Of a stretch of DNA of 64,000 nucleotides, positions 1 through 10,943 are shown piece by piece. Below the pieces are notes generated by a model, which was not told the origin of the DNA, did no database searches, and saw nothing but the letters and a program-made list of their open reading frames with translations. The first letter of the stretch is position 1. Every line of letters begins with the position of its first letter. Made by a program: the position numbers and the translations under genes. Source of the stretch: Plasmodium malariae (Eukaryota; Apicomplexa; Aconoidasida; Haemosporida; Plasmodiidae); NCBI RefSeq assembly GCF_900090045.1, contig NC_041778.1, positions 967,501 through 1,031,500 of the forward strand, in the 5' to 3' direction.

Positions 1-1576
1 GCAACAAGAAAATGGCGATGATTATAACATGTCATGTTACGTTGCCTGGGTTAGAAGCATTTTTAACTCGGACGTTTCTATAAACACTAATTTGTTACAT
101 ATAGAAGCTGAGAGGGAGAACAAAAAAAAGCGAAAAATAAGCGAAGAAAAAGGAAAAGTAGAAAATAAAGAACAAGAATGTAAAGAAGAAGATAAAGAAG
201 AAGAACAACAACAAAAGGAAGAAAAAGGAGGATGTATTAAAAAGAGAAATAAAAAAAGACTAAGATGTGAGGAGAATGAAGAAAAAAAGAGGAAAATTTT
301 GTCTGAAGAAAGGATGGTAACGTTTCTTAGCAGCCCTTTGGTGGCCGAAAAAAGGAAGAGTGATATTAAAGACGAGAATGATAATGAGTCAAATATATTT
401 TGCTATTCTGATGATAAAAAGAGTTTTTATAATAATAATAGTATTAATAGTAATAGTAATAATAATATTAATAATAATATTGTTAGTAATCAAAATTTGA
501 AAAAAATAGAATTGTTCAAAAATGGCAGTTCTTCCTCGTGTGAAATATCAGAAATAGAAAATGAAAAGGAATTGTGTGAAGATATGGTGGAAGAAGGTAA
601 AAATGGAGTAGTAAGAAAGGCTAAAAATAATGTAAAGGAAAATAATGAAAAAGTATTTGGTAGTTATTGTCATATTAATATTAAAGTTCCAGAGGATACG
701 AAGAAAGATATAACACGAAAGGATAAGCTGAACATGGTTGGCTATGATATATTAAATTGTTTTATGATATCCTCGTCTGATGAAGAAGAAAATGATGATT
801 ATGATGATGATGGTATTGATCGTCATATGAATAGTGACAAGAGTGACCAAATATATGATGATAACCATACACAGTCGAAAAGCGTTGAGTTCATTTATAT
901 TCCCTTTAATTACGAAAATTTAAAAAAAAAAATAAAATTAATGAGGGATATAGATATAGAATTTTACAACATTCAAGAAAAATCGAAAGAAAGGGGCAAG
1001 GAAATAATATCTAGTGGTGGAATCTTAGTTGCAAACAGCAATGGAAATAAGAGCTCACTTTATGATGTTACAAATGGTGCAGTTATAAGCAGTAATAATA
1101 TTTACAATTCGAATAATAATATGAAGGATGGAGATGATAATAATAATAATGATAAAAATAATAGTAATGATAATAATAATAATAGAAACAATAATAATAT
1201 TAATAATAACAACAATATTAATTATAATAATAACAACAATATTAATTATAATAATAATAATAATAACGAGACAGTTTTAAAAAGGAATGAAAAAATAAAT
1301 AGGCAAGAAGTTTTCCCCCCAAAAAATGATACCCATGATTTTTGTTTTTGGAATGTTGAAAATGACACCTACATAACAAGACCACTATATGCGCAACATC
1401 TAAACAAAAAACATTTTACATTATTAGATGAGTCGGAAGAAATGATTAAAAACTATTCTTCAAATCAGTATTCAATTAAATTTGTGCCAAGACATTTGCT
1501 TTATGTAGTTAGTCAGGTAGCATCAAGGACATTCTTTGATCCTATATACAGGAAACAGTTGCTTTTCCATTTCTAG
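1..1576 (+). CDS. Asparagine-rich conserved protein of unknown function, 3' part only
   Basis: The reading frame is already open at base 2, so the gene starts outside the window; about 524 C-terminal residues are present, ending at TAG 1574-1576. A Met codon at 29 exists but the frame upstream is open and looks coding (QQENGDDYN), so I do not take it as the start. The protein is highly charged, with K/E-rich stretches near its start, an acidic DEEENDDYDDDG patch and two long asparagine tracts (about 421-495 and 1126-1266). The last ~80 residues (from FWNVENDTYITRPLY to RKQLLFHF) are less biased and richer in aromatic residues, and may be a small folded tail. I recognise no family. It lies 2.1 kb upstream of the kinase gene on the same strand. 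Gene reality is well supported by length and codon use; function is unknown. Confidence 0.8.
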   Translation, partial: QQENGDDYNMSCYVAWVRSIFNSDVSINTNLLHIEAERENKKKRKISEEKGKVENKEQECKEEDKEEEQQQKEEKGGCIKKRNKKRLRCEENEEKKRKILSEERMVTFLSSPLVAEKRKSDIKDENDNESNIFCYSDDKKSFYNNNSINSNSNNNINNNIVSNQNLKKIELFKNGSSSSCEISEIENEKELCEDMVEEGKNGVVRKAKNNVKENNEKVFGSYCHINIKVPEDTKKDITRKDKLNMVGYDILNCFMISSSDEEENDDYDDDGIDRHMNSDKSDQIYDDNHTQSKSVEFIYIPFNYENLKKKIKLMRDIDIEFYNIQEKSKERGKEIISSGGILVANSNGNKSSLYDVTNGAVISSNNIYNSNNNMKDGDDNNNNDKNNSNDNNNNRNNNNINNNNNINYNNNNNINYNNNNNNETVLKRNEKINRQEVFPPKNDTHDFCFWNVENDTYITRPLYAQHLNKKHFTLLDESEEMIKNYSSNQYSIKFVPRHLLYVVSQVASRTFFDPIYRKQLLFHF

Positions 1577-3396
1577 CATTTAAAAGAGTGTCTATTCATG
1601 TATATATATATATATATGATCATATCGCTACATATGTATGTGTACATGTGCAAATACCGATACGATCCTATGTGAGTATTTAAAAATTAAAAAAAACATG
1701 GTATCCGTTTTTAGCACATTTTGTTAACCTTCTTTTATCACCCTTTTTGAATCGCTTTTTTTTTTTTTATTTTTAATATTTTTAGTTTCAAATTTTTTTT
1801 TGTACAGCTCCGATTTTTTTTTGTTGCATATACTGGTGTAGCCCGTTTCTGTACATTTGTTACACTACAGAACGTTTTAGTGAAAAATGGTATCTATATT
1901 AAAATATTTTTATTTTTTTCCTTTTTTTTTTTTCTTTTTTTCTCTCCTTTTTTTGCATGTTAAACTGTCTAACAGTTTGAAAAAGATTTACCCATATTAA
2001 GTTACCCAGGTCCATTCGTAATGAAAGTTTTGATTAGAGATTTTTCATTTTTTTGCCATTCCTTTCCCTTACATTCCATCTTTTTATAGTATACATTTAT
2101 CTTAAAAGGTTAACAAAATAAATGCACATAAATGTAGCGATGGAAGGTGTATTTTTAAATGAACTGCAAAATCATATAAGCTTTTGTTATACTTTTTAAG
2201 TACAATAATGTGCTTAAGATATTGATAAAATTGAATATTGTGAGAAAATAGAAATAATAAAAGTGTGTATCTGATAGGATGGTTTTAATGCAACACTTTT
2301 CTTTCAATTTTATCTCATTTTTTCCTCAAACTCATGTAAATATGTGATAACTTGCACTTGTCCATATATATGTACTTATTAAAAGTTGTAAAGACAATTG
2401 ACAGGAAGATGTGCCTTTTTTTTTTTTTTTTTTTTTTTTAACATCTGGCTGTTTATATATACAACATTTTTCATGTGTTTTGAATCACCTTTCATTGTTG
2501 TACCCATGTATAGGTAAAAAAACTAGGACAACAGCGAGCACACATATATATATACATGTATGTATGTATGTTAATATGTTTATACGTATATATTATCACT
2601 GTTATCCTAGATATTTAACGTGGTTACTCCCTTTTAATCAGTCTATGCCTTATTTTGCCATACTAAATATATATATATATATACCAGTGCTACCAATTTG
2701 TGTTAATCTATTGAAACAAAGCATACAGAAGAATTGGGGGTAAAAAACAAAAAACAATTTTATTGAACTGTTTTTTATATTTAAAAAAAAAAAAAAGAAA
2801 AAAAAGGAATTATCAATTAAAAACCAATAACAGAACAGCTACTTCGTATAATTTTCTTTTTTTTTTTTTTTTACTTTTTTGAACTTCAAAAGAACAAATA
2901 AGCATGCGAGTAGATAAGTATGTACATATATTCCCCCACATAATACAAGTACCCTTTCATCTTTAAATGAATGAAAAAGTTGTTGATATATTTCATCGTT
3001 TATTTTGGTAAATGTATACACTGTGGTACTACTATGTTACCTTTTTTTTTTTTTTTTTTTTTTTTTCGTTGCAAAATTGTCCCAATGTAACTTTTATCAC
3101 GAATTAAATTGGTAAAATTTTCAAGTTATTTTGGAAGGTGTATATAAAAACATAAGTACAAGAAGAAACACAAATACAAATGTAAACGTTGATAGGATTG
3201 CTAATGGTTACAAGCCATGCGTCATTTTAATTTTTTCATAATATAAAATTACTTTTTACCTGACTTATGTTAAGTATTTTTGTAAAAATTTCTGAAGGCT
3301 TATGCAAGGCAGTAGTATGCAAGTGTGCATGTGAGCGTGCATATATATATATATATATATATATGTTTGTATGTATAGTGTACATAAATATATATT

Positions 3397-3459
<63 letters not shown>

Positions 3460-3698
3460 GCACTCTTGGAATTTTGTTCTTTTAATTGTGCAATTGAGCT
3501 TTCGACGAAACTGCACAATATTTTAAAACTTCCACTTTTTATAGAAGGATAGAAATTCCGCTCCCTTCTCCATATTGGTTACATAAAACGCCCATATCAC
3601 TTTAAGTATGTTTTAATAAATGTACATATTTAAAAATTTTGTTCTATATAAATTTATGTTTCTTCCTGAGTGTGTAATGGTTAAATGAACGCATTAAC
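1577..3698. other. Intergenic region, about 2.1 kb
   Basis: AT-rich spacer between two plus-strand genes, so it should carry the 3' end of the first and the promoter/5' UTR of the kinase gene. It holds many poly(T) runs (for example 2416-2439 and 3042-3066) and a TA/TG microsatellite at 3341-3459. Short open frames here are simple-sequence artefacts. I see no gene. Confidence 0.7.
3341..3459. repeat. (TA)n - (TG)n - (TA)n compound microsatellite
   Basis: A TA run (about 3341-3364), a short unique spacer, a long alternating TG run (about 3400-3435) and another TA run to about 3459. It lies about 240 bp upstream of the kinase start codon. Alternating purine-pyrimidine tracts of this length are prone to length change and can adopt Z-form DNA. 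Confidence 0.9.
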
Positions 3699-6600
3699 AT
3701 GTTCTCAGTTGAATCAGAAAAAACTACAGGATATAAGAAAAAAAACTCAAGTAAGAAAATATGTGAGGAAGAAAAACGTTTACAGACAGATGTATTGTTT
3801 AGAAATGAAGAGAATGAACATATTTCACTTGACAATAATATTGTGCTAAATGATAACATCTTGGTAATACCAAACAATGGAATATGCGAAGAAATGAAGC
3901 ATAATTCTGGGGATAAAGAAAAAACAGAAGTGGAAGAAGGGTCAAAACAATTTAAGGAAAGCGATAAAATTTCACTTAACAAATTATCAAGTAAAAAAGG
4001 GGCATACTATAATATTTATCAGTATGAGGATAAAAATAATAACAATGTAAAATTTTCGCAAAATGTGAATGCAATAAAGAAACCTTTTGAGAAGCATCAC
4101 GAACATGTTAAGGATGATAGCTATATGACTATCAGCAAAAATGTGGTGAGAAATATGTTTCTTAAAAGTAATATTACCAGTAATAGTGAACAGATGGCAG
4201 ATATTAGAGTATGCATAAATAAGCCAAGTAACTCAAATATATATACAAGCAATATATATTTAAGGGAAAAATCAACTAGTCATCATAAAACGGGTAACAA
4301 CAATTTGCTAAGGTATTATTACAGTAAAGAAATAAATGAAGGGGAAAATTTAATGAAAAAGGAATTATCAACTTTTGAAAAAACTGCTTCTGTAAATATT
4401 AAATGTCATGATGAGTCTCATGAACATTTAAACATGTTATACAGTAATGATAGCAGAATATTTAGAACAGATTTTACTTATACGAATAAGGATTGGGATA
4501 ATATATACCCCCTTGCTGAGGATCGTCAGAAAATTATTGATGATATGAACAAATATAGTTCTTTTATTAGTATATTAAATAATAATACATACAAAAGTAA
4601 TTCCAGTATGCACAGATTAAACATAGTCATGCGTGATATGCACAAACCGCATAATGAAAAATTTGAAAAACAGATATACGATGAACAGACAAAAATGGAA
4701 GAAGAACATAATGATTACGCTACTGAAGGTAGAGTATATTTCGATCTGGAAAAGAGTAATGCTATGTACGTTAACCAAATGAATGAAAGGAAGGAAAGTA
4801 TGAAAGGTTTTAAGTGTGAAACAGAAGAAATAATTTTTAGTAATAATTTAAATACCGATAAAAAGATACATGAAGGGACAAACAGTAAAGAGAATGATAT
4901 GGATTATTTTAACTTAAAGAAAAGAAGTAAGTTTATTAATTCTCACAATGTAGATGTGTTGAGGGGAGGCAAAAACTCGGTTTATGGAGCTGATGAAAAG
5001 AGGGATGAGATATACAGGGATAACCAAAGTGGAGGAAATTATATAAAACAGTGTACATTGAGCATGCCCTTGTTAAAAAATAAGACTACAGAAAATGCAT
5101 GGAAGAAGAAAATTCAGGAAATTAACAAAGAAAGATTTCTCAGTATAAGGATGAAACCTAATGTGTTATACAGTGAAAAGTATGGAAAAGTAAAAAATAC
5201 AAAAAAAGATTTTTCTTTTTCATATACAGGAGAAAATGATGTTCCTAGGTTGATGGTGTTAAAGGAAAATGAGTGTTCTACTAATAGAAGTTCATATGAT
5301 AGTATGTATGGGAAAAATGATATGACAAAAATGTTTGCCAATATTAGTAATCTGAATATGATAAAAAATAATGTGATATTTTACCAAAAGAGAAAATGCA
5401 ATAATGTTTTTAAGAAGAACAATAACATTAATATGAGAAGAAACTTTAACCGAAATATGTGCAGTACTGATAAGGCGGGGCATGTAGCTGATAATAAAGA
5501 GGCAAAGAAATCGTTCGAAGAAAACATTTTTCACTTGAAAAACAAATTTTTGTCCCCTGAGAAATATGTGTTCATATTTAAGGAAAAGCAGACGTCAAAC
5601 AATGAGTCTAAGAATGAATCACACGGTGAGTTGAAGAACAATGAAAACGTTACTTCCTGTCCCTCTCAGGATAACAAAAGTAAAGACATTACTTGTGCAG
5701 GAGAAAAGGAACACAATTCTGTCCATATGGTAGAACAGCCAGAACAGCTGATAAAAGCAGAAATGTGCTTAAAAAGAATAAAGGATGAAAATAGATTTGC
5801 ATTAAAGCACATGAGCAAAAATTGCCATATGATGGATAAATATCATGAGAATAGGAATCCAAATTTTAGCGATTTTTCGCTTGAATCATCTAATGATTCA
5901 TCAATTGTAGAGAATGTCAATGAAGAAGAAAAAGAAAAAAAGAAAGAAAAAAAAAAAAATTATCGTATATCGTTATTATCATACGATGGAATAAAAAATG
6001 ACGTAAAACAATATGATAGAGAAGAAAGACAAATTTTAAAAAGTAAGATAAATAGCTTAGATAGGAAATTGTTCGTAAAAAATGAACTGAATGACAGTAC
6101 AACATTTAATTTAAGAAAGGGGAATTTTCAGTGCATTAAAGAAGATAATATTAATAAAGTGAGTTTTACTCGAAGAAATAGTGAAAATTGCACTTCAGAA
6201 AAGAAAAGAAATAAATTTTCGTACAAATTATATAGTAACGACGAAATGTTTAGAAGTACCCATATGAATGAAGCGGAGAAGGAAAGGGAAAAGTTGAATA
6301 ATACTATTTGTATTAATACCTACCACATTATAGACAAAAATATAGAGAAAAAAATCAATTGTTTGAATAGCCTTCATAATAGTAATGTATTTAGTATAGT
6401 TAGTGCAACGCAAGGCAAGTACACGATTGAACAAATAAAAAAGATCGATGAATCATTCGGAAAAAGTGAAGGTACCTCGGAATTGATTAATTACAGTAGG
6501 AATGTGATTAGAACAGATCGAGGCATAAATAATGAGATAAACTGTAAGACTTTATTTTATGGGAAAAATTCAACTTGCGCAAACAAAAAATTGAACAACG

Positions 6601-9600
6601 TTTGTTATAACTATGGGGGTGTAACTTGCAAGATCTTTAATAAGGACAGTAAACTTAATGATAGAAAAAATGAAAAGTGTAGTTTAAAAAAAAATTTGAA
6701 AAGTAGTAACTGGTATGATTTTAAAGATAGTTTTTTTGAAAAAATTAATAAATCCTTTTGTTTAAAAATGAAAAGGGAAAATTGTAATTATCACAACTTA
6801 TTGGGAAACAATTTGTCAAGTGAAAAAACGAATGAATATAATAATAACACGAAAATATATGAAAAAAGCATTTTCTTATTAGAAAATGAAAAGATAAAAG
6901 AATCTCCTTTTTTTCCTTCACAAAAAGAAAAAACAAGACAGGACAAATTTAATATAGATGATCATACTGCTGATATGTTCATAAAATGTTTTAAAGTGAA
7001 TACACCACATAATATAGGCAGTAGTAAACATGATAACCATTTTTTTGAATTTACTAATAAGAAGTTAATTATAAAACCATCAGCCTTTAATTATGCTAAA
7101 AAGCGCTACATGTATTTTGAAAAAAACTCAGAAATAAGAAGCACAAATAGCTATACGGATGTGGCAAATATTAAAGGACGCTATATTTACAATCCTAACG
7201 AAATGAATGATACAAATAAGGTGTTTATTAACAATATGACGAATAATTATTGCCTAGATGTGAAAAAGGACTCAATGCATAACATACATAAGAAAAAGCG
7301 TTTTCAGGTTAACATAGATGCGGATTTTAAAAGGGATGGAAGCTATTTGAATAATAACTATACAAACTGTTGTTTTACTATTTTAGAAAAGGATGAAAAG
7401 GGACTTACACCAGTAAGGAGTAGAAATGACGTAAATAATGGTAAACTTCTAGAGAATGAACAGGCTACTGATGGGTTTGCTATTTGTGAAAATGATTTAC
7501 TCAAAAGGAAGAATGAATATAAAAATTACGAACTAAGTTTAAAAACAAACCACAGTAGTAGCATTAATATCAGATGTAACCGTAACAGCATTAATGGCAG
7601 TAATAGCATTCATAACAGTAATAGCATTCATAACAGCAATAGCGTTAATAGCAGTAATAGCATTCATAATGGCAATAGCATTCATAACAGTAATAGCATT
7701 CACAAAAGCAGTAGCATTCGTAACAGCAGTAGCATTCACAAAAGCAGTAGCATTCGTAACAGCAGTAGCATTCGTAACAGCAGTAGTATTCGTAACAGCA
7801 GTAGCATTCGTAACAGCAGTAGCATTCATAACAGCAATAGCATTCATAACAGCAATAGCATTCATAACAGCAATAGCATTCATAACAGCAATAGCATTCA
7901 TAACAGTGATAGCAGTACTAACAATTTAAAAAATCAAATCAATTTTGTGAATAGTGAAATTGATTTACTTGATAGGCATAAACTAAGGTTCTATTTGTCC
8001 AAAGGGAAAAACGCTATTAACAATAAGCTGTTTAATGTAACAGATGAAAAGGGTATATTGTCAATTTTTAAATATTTTAATTTTTTTGGTGATAGTAGCA
8101 AAATAGGTTGTGCACCTATTCCCTCCCATGCGGCAAAGACTGCGGGTGGGCATATCCAGTACGAGTGTGTATACAAGGATGAATTGCCCTCTAGTGGTGA
8201 CAAGGTGAAAATTGCTTATGGAAATGAAAGCGAAGGTGATGATAAGGAAGATAAGGATGATAGGGACGATAGAGACGATAGAGACGATAGAGACGATAGA
8301 GACGATAGAGACGTTAACAACGATGATTATGATGATGGTGGTGATAAACGACACACATGTGCGTTAACGGATGCACATTGTCCTGATAATTCTAAAAGTT
8401 GTGATAAGATGAATTATGAAAACCATGATAATGCTAATGAAGAGGAGGACAAAATTGAGAACAACAAATGGGATGAAATGAATACAGATATGAGCACTAC
8501 TCATGAGGGGGATGCAATTCGCACGAATATATACGAGGATGGGAGGGTCGGAAGTCGTACAAGCAGTGGTAATGATAATATTAACCGTTCAAAAGAATGT
8601 AAATTGAAAGAAGACATAGACAGTCCTACACTTAGCAGGGAAAACGCATTTATGGATACTACAAGAAATGTGACAAATGGAAAAGGTAATGTCTCCAATT
8701 CACATAACGAAGATAATATCTTCATCTTAACTAGTAAAGATAATATCTCCACCGTGAAACTTGCTGATGAAATTGAGGAGGAAAAGGGACATGATGTTAT
8801 TAGACAGGACACTTTTACGAATATAGTACATGAACAGTGCATACATGAGAATAAACTGAACACGCAGGTGCAAAAAAGCGATTTATTATGTGAGAAAACT
8901 GATACCAATATGAGCTTCGCAGATACAGAGAAGATAAAGAAACAAAGTAATGCTGTCCTTATATGTAATAATAATAACAAAGTAGAAAAGGTTAATATTC
9001 AGAAGAATGATTTTTCTACACATAGCAATCTTATATTTGACAATTTTGAGAAAATTTCTGAAAGAATTAATTTCATTTTAGATGATACTGTCCATTTTTT
9101 TAAAAAGAACCCATATATACATAACGGGTATGGGAAAGCTAAAGTGTGTAAAAATAATAAAAGGAAATTAGAAAAAAAAAAATTAAAAAAATGGTCTTCC
9201 GTTTATAAAATTAATAAAGTCGTTTGTAAAGGAGCACACGGAGTAGTGTTCTCTGCGTGGAGAAGTGAAAAGGAAAGTGAACTTGAGAAAAATTTCAGAT
9301 TGCACTTTTTAGAGTCATGTGGGGGTAGGGATGGCATAATGGAAGAGGTGGAAGAAGAATTGGAAGAAGAGGAAGATAATGAGGAAGATGATGGGGAGAA
9401 TGATGAGGAAGATGATGAGGAAGATGATGAAGAAGATGATGGGGAGGATGACGAGGAAGATGATGGGGAATATGATGGGGAATATGATGGGGAGGATGAT
9501 GTGAAAAACGATGTGGAGAATGTGGGAGAAAACAAAAATGAAAAGGAGACCAACAAAGAGATCCTAAAAGAGAACGAAAGGCATACCAACAAAGAGATCC

Positions 9601-10943
9601 TAAAAGAGAACGAAAGGCATACCAACAAAGAGCTCCCAAGAGAGAGCGAAAGGAAGACCAGCGCGAAGGTACAACACGTATCATACTACCCGCATGATGG
9701 CATGAAGGAAGCAGAAGGTGCATCATTGAAAGAGACAGAAAAAATAGAAAAATTATACGAAAGCAACTTAGAAAATGAAGAAGAGGTAGAAATGGGAAGA
9801 GGGGATGAGTCAAAGAGAGGTTTTAATTTGGTAAAAGGGGAAAAAGAAGAAAGTGAAGATAGTAATGATGAAAATAATTACGATGCTGATAATTTAGTAA
9901 CACTTAAAATTTTAAATTTATGCTATTTAAGTAAAAAAAAAAATGTAAGAAGAATTTTGAGAGAAGTATATTATTTAAATATGTGTGACCATCCAAATAT
10001 TGTTAAGTATTATGAATCATTTTTTTGGCCTCCTTGCTATTTAATAATAGTTTGTGAATACCTGTCAGGTGGGTCCCTATTTGATTTATATAAAAATCAT
10101 GGGAACATAAGTGAAGATATATTAGTATATATCTTAGATGATGTTTTAAAAGCTTTGAATTATTTGCATAACGAATGTACTTTATCTCTTATACATAGAG
10201 ACATAAAACCTACAAATATTGTTCTCTCAAAAAATGGAGTAGCAAAAATAGTAGATTTTGGTTCTTGTAAAAATTTAGAAAATATAAAATCGAAAGAAAT
10301 AGTAGGGACAGTTTATTATATTGCTCCAGAAATTTTAAACAGAGAAAAATATGACTGTTCAGTAGATATATGGTCTTTAGGTATTACTATATATGAAATT
10401 GTTATGGGTGTTTTACCTTGGAAAAGAAATAAAACTATGGATGAATGTATACAAAATATTATTAACTCTTCTCCAAAAATTAATATTGGTTCTGGTTTCA
10501 GTAAACATTTATGTTATTTTGTTGAATCATGTTTACAAAAGAACCCACAAAATAGAGCGACTGTATCAAAATTATTAAATCACAAATTTATGACAAAAAA
10601 AAGATCAATTAAAAATAAACCTAATTCTATTTTGGAAATTAGACAAATCCTTAGGTCAAACAATAGGAAAACAAAAAGTACGATTTTTCGAAATTTTTTA
10701 AAAAATATCTTTTTTTTTAATGGAAAAAATAAGAGGAAAAGAATTGAAGTCATCAGCTCCAAATCTTGTCAACCCGAAATGTTTTATCAAAACATAAAGA
10801 GAGAAAATTTCGACTTTTTTGAAATAAAAGTACGGGATGAGAATAGCAAATCTTTGAACAGCCTGAATTTTGAATTTTCTAATGAATATGCGGAAAATAA
10901 TTATTCTTCCAACCGTTTTCCGGCCAACGGAGGCAGAAAATAA
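3699..10943 (+). CDS. Large protein kinase, STE-like, C-terminal kinase domain (2414 aa)
   Basis: Single-exon gene for a serine/threonine protein kinase. The first ~1830 residues are low-complexity, charged and Asn/Ser-rich with no domain I recognise. The kinase domain runs from about residue 1832 to 2305. The glycine loop is KGAHGVVF near residue 1843; the ATP-binding lysine is K2070 in VTLKIL; the catalytic loop is HRDIKPTN with D2168; DFG has D2186; the P+1 region is GTVYYIAPE. All key residues are present, so it should be active. About 220 residues, mostly acidic and including E/D runs and a 12-residue repeat, separate the glycine loop from the lysine. The LREVYYLNMCDHPNIVKYYE and YLSGGSLFDLY signatures look STE20/MST-like. 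By remembered synteny it corresponds to the putative kinase beside ROPE on P. falciparum chromosome 2. Substrates are unknown. Confidence 0.93.
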   Translation: MFSVESEKTTGYKKKNSSKKICEEEKRLQTDVLFRNEENEHISLDNNIVLNDNILVIPNNGICEEMKHNSGDKEKTEVEEGSKQFKESDKISLNKLSSKKGAYYNIYQYEDKNNNNVKFSQNVNAIKKPFEKHHEHVKDDSYMTISKNVVRNMFLKSNITSNSEQMADIRVCINKPSNSNIYTSNIYLREKSTSHHKTGNNNLLRYYYSKEINEGENLMKKELSTFEKTASVNIKCHDESHEHLNMLYSNDSRIFRTDFTYTNKDWDNIYPLAEDRQKIIDDMNKYSSFISILNNNTYKSNSSMHRLNIVMRDMHKPHNEKFEKQIYDEQTKMEEEHNDYATEGRVYFDLEKSNAMYVNQMNERKESMKGFKCETEEIIFSNNLNTDKKIHEGTNSKENDMDYFNLKKRSKFINSHNVDVLRGGKNSVYGADEKRDEIYRDNQSGGNYIKQCTLSMPLLKNKTTENAWKKKIQEINKERFLSIRMKPNVLYSEKYGKVKNTKKDFSFSYTGENDVPRLMVLKENECSTNRSSYDSMYGKNDMTKMFANISNLNMIKNNVIFYQKRKCNNVFKKNNNINMRRNFNRNMCSTDKAGHVADNKEAKKSFEENIFHLKNKFLSPEKYVFIFKEKQTSNNESKNESHGELKNNENVTSCPSQDNKSKDITCAGEKEHNSVHMVEQPEQLIKAEMCLKRIKDENRFALKHMSKNCHMMDKYHENRNPNFSDFSLESSNDSSIVENVNEEEKEKKKEKKKNYRISLLSYDGIKNDVKQYDREERQILKSKINSLDRKLFVKNELNDSTTFNLRKGNFQCIKEDNINKVSFTRRNSENCTSEKKRNKFSYKLYSNDEMFRSTHMNEAEKEREKLNNTICINTYHIIDKNIEKKINCLNSLHNSNVFSIVSATQGKYTIEQIKKIDESFGKSEGTSELINYSRNVIRTDRGINNEINCKTLFYGKNSTCANKKLNNVCYNYGGVTCKIFNKDSKLNDRKNEKCSLKKNLKSSNWYDFKDSFFEKINKSFCLKMKRENCNYHNLLGNNLSSEKTNEYNNNTKIYEKSIFLLENEKIKESPFFPSQKEKTRQDKFNIDDHTADMFIKCFKVNTPHNIGSSKHDNHFFEFTNKKLIIKPSAFNYAKKRYMYFEKNSEIRSTNSYTDVANIKGRYIYNPNEMNDTNKVFINNMTNNYCLDVKKDSMHNIHKKKRFQVNIDADFKRDGSYLNNNYTNCCFTILEKDEKGLTPVRSRNDVNNGKLLENEQATDGFAICENDLLKRKNEYKNYELSLKTNHSSSINIRCNRNSINGSNSIHNSNSIHNSNSVNSSNSIHNGNSIHNSNSIHKSSSIRNSSSIHKSSSIRNSSSIRNSSSIRNSSSIRNSSSIHNSNSIHNSNSIHNSNSIHNSNSIHNSDSSTNNLKNQINFVNSEIDLLDRHKLRFYLSKGKNAINNKLFNVTDEKGILSIFKYFNFFGDSSKIGCAPIPSHAAKTAGGHIQYECVYKDELPSSGDKVKIAYGNESEGDDKEDKDDRDDRDDRDDRDDRDDRDVNNDDYDDGGDKRHTCALTDAHCPDNSKSCDKMNYENHDNANEEEDKIENNKWDEMNTDMSTTHEGDAIRTNIYEDGRVGSRTSSGNDNINRSKECKLKEDIDSPTLSRENAFMDTTRNVTNGKGNVSNSHNEDNIFILTSKDNISTVKLADEIEEEKGHDVIRQDTFTNIVHEQCIHENKLNTQVQKSDLLCEKTDTNMSFADTEKIKKQSNAVLICNNNNKVEKVNIQKNDFSTHSNLIFDNFEKISERINFILDDTVHFFKKNPYIHNGYGKAKVCKNNKRKLEKKKLKKWSSVYKINKVVCKGAHGVVFSAWRSEKESELEKNFRLHFLESCGGRDGIMEEVEEELEEEEDNEEDDGENDEEDDEEDDEEDDGEDDEEDDGEYDGEYDGEDDVKNDVENVGENKNEKETNKEILKENERHTNKEILKENERHTNKELPRESERKTSAKVQHVSYYPHDGMKEAEGASLKETEKIEKLYESNLENEEEVEMGRGDESKRGFNLVKGEKEESEDSNDENNYDADNLVTLKILNLCYLSKKKNVRRILREVYYLNMCDHPNIVKYYESFFWPPCYLIIVCEYLSGGSLFDLYKNHGNISEDILVYILDDVLKALNYLHNECTLSLIHRDIKPTNIVLSKNGVAKIVDFGSCKNLENIKSKEIVGTVYYIAPEILNREKYDCSVDIWSLGITIYEIVMGVLPWKRNKTMDECIQNIINSSPKINIGSGFSKHLCYFVESCLQKNPQNRATVSKLLNHKFMTKKRSIKNKPNSILEIRQILRSNNRKTKSTIFRNFLKNIFFFNGKNKRKRIEVISSKSCQPEMFYQNIKRENFDFFEIKVRDENSKSLNSLNFEFSNEYAENNYSSNRFPANGGRK
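7552..7920 (+). repeat. Coding 18-bp minisatellite, Ser-Ile-His/Arg-Asn-Ser-Asn type
   Basis: About 20 tandem copies of an 18-bp unit encode a six-residue repeat SI(H/R)(N/K)S(N/S) inside the kinase protein. Blocks of like variants cluster (HKSSSIRNSS units in the middle, HNSNSI units at both ends), as expected from slippage and unequal exchange. The unit lacks stops in several frames, which creates shadow open frames on both strands. Confidence 0.95.
8255..8312 (+). repeat. Coding 9-bp repeat, Asp-Asp-Arg units
   Basis: About six tandem copies of a 9-bp unit (AGAGACGAT) encode repeated DDR triplets in the kinase protein's N-terminal region. Copies in the centre are identical at the DNA level, so the expansion is recent. 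Confidence 0.9.
9549..9656 (+). repeat. Coding 36-bp repeat within the kinase N-lobe insert
   Basis: Three tandem 36-bp units encode TNKEILKENERH twice and a diverged TNKELPRESERK once. The first two units appear identical in DNA. They sit in the acidic insert between the glycine loop and the ATP-binding lysine, directly after an E/D-rich run at about 9337-9500. Confidence 0.93.

Noticed and set aside
2411..2743. Plus-strand ORF of 110 codons between the first gene and the kinase
   Set aside because: It begins in a poly(T) run, has Tyr/Ile simple sequence in the middle and no recognisable domain or splice partner.
7539..9813. Antisense and out-of-frame ORFs of 97-172 codons inside the kinase gene
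   Set aside because: They mirror coding repeats (SIHNSN, DDR, acidic E/D runs) of the real frame and have no independent features.
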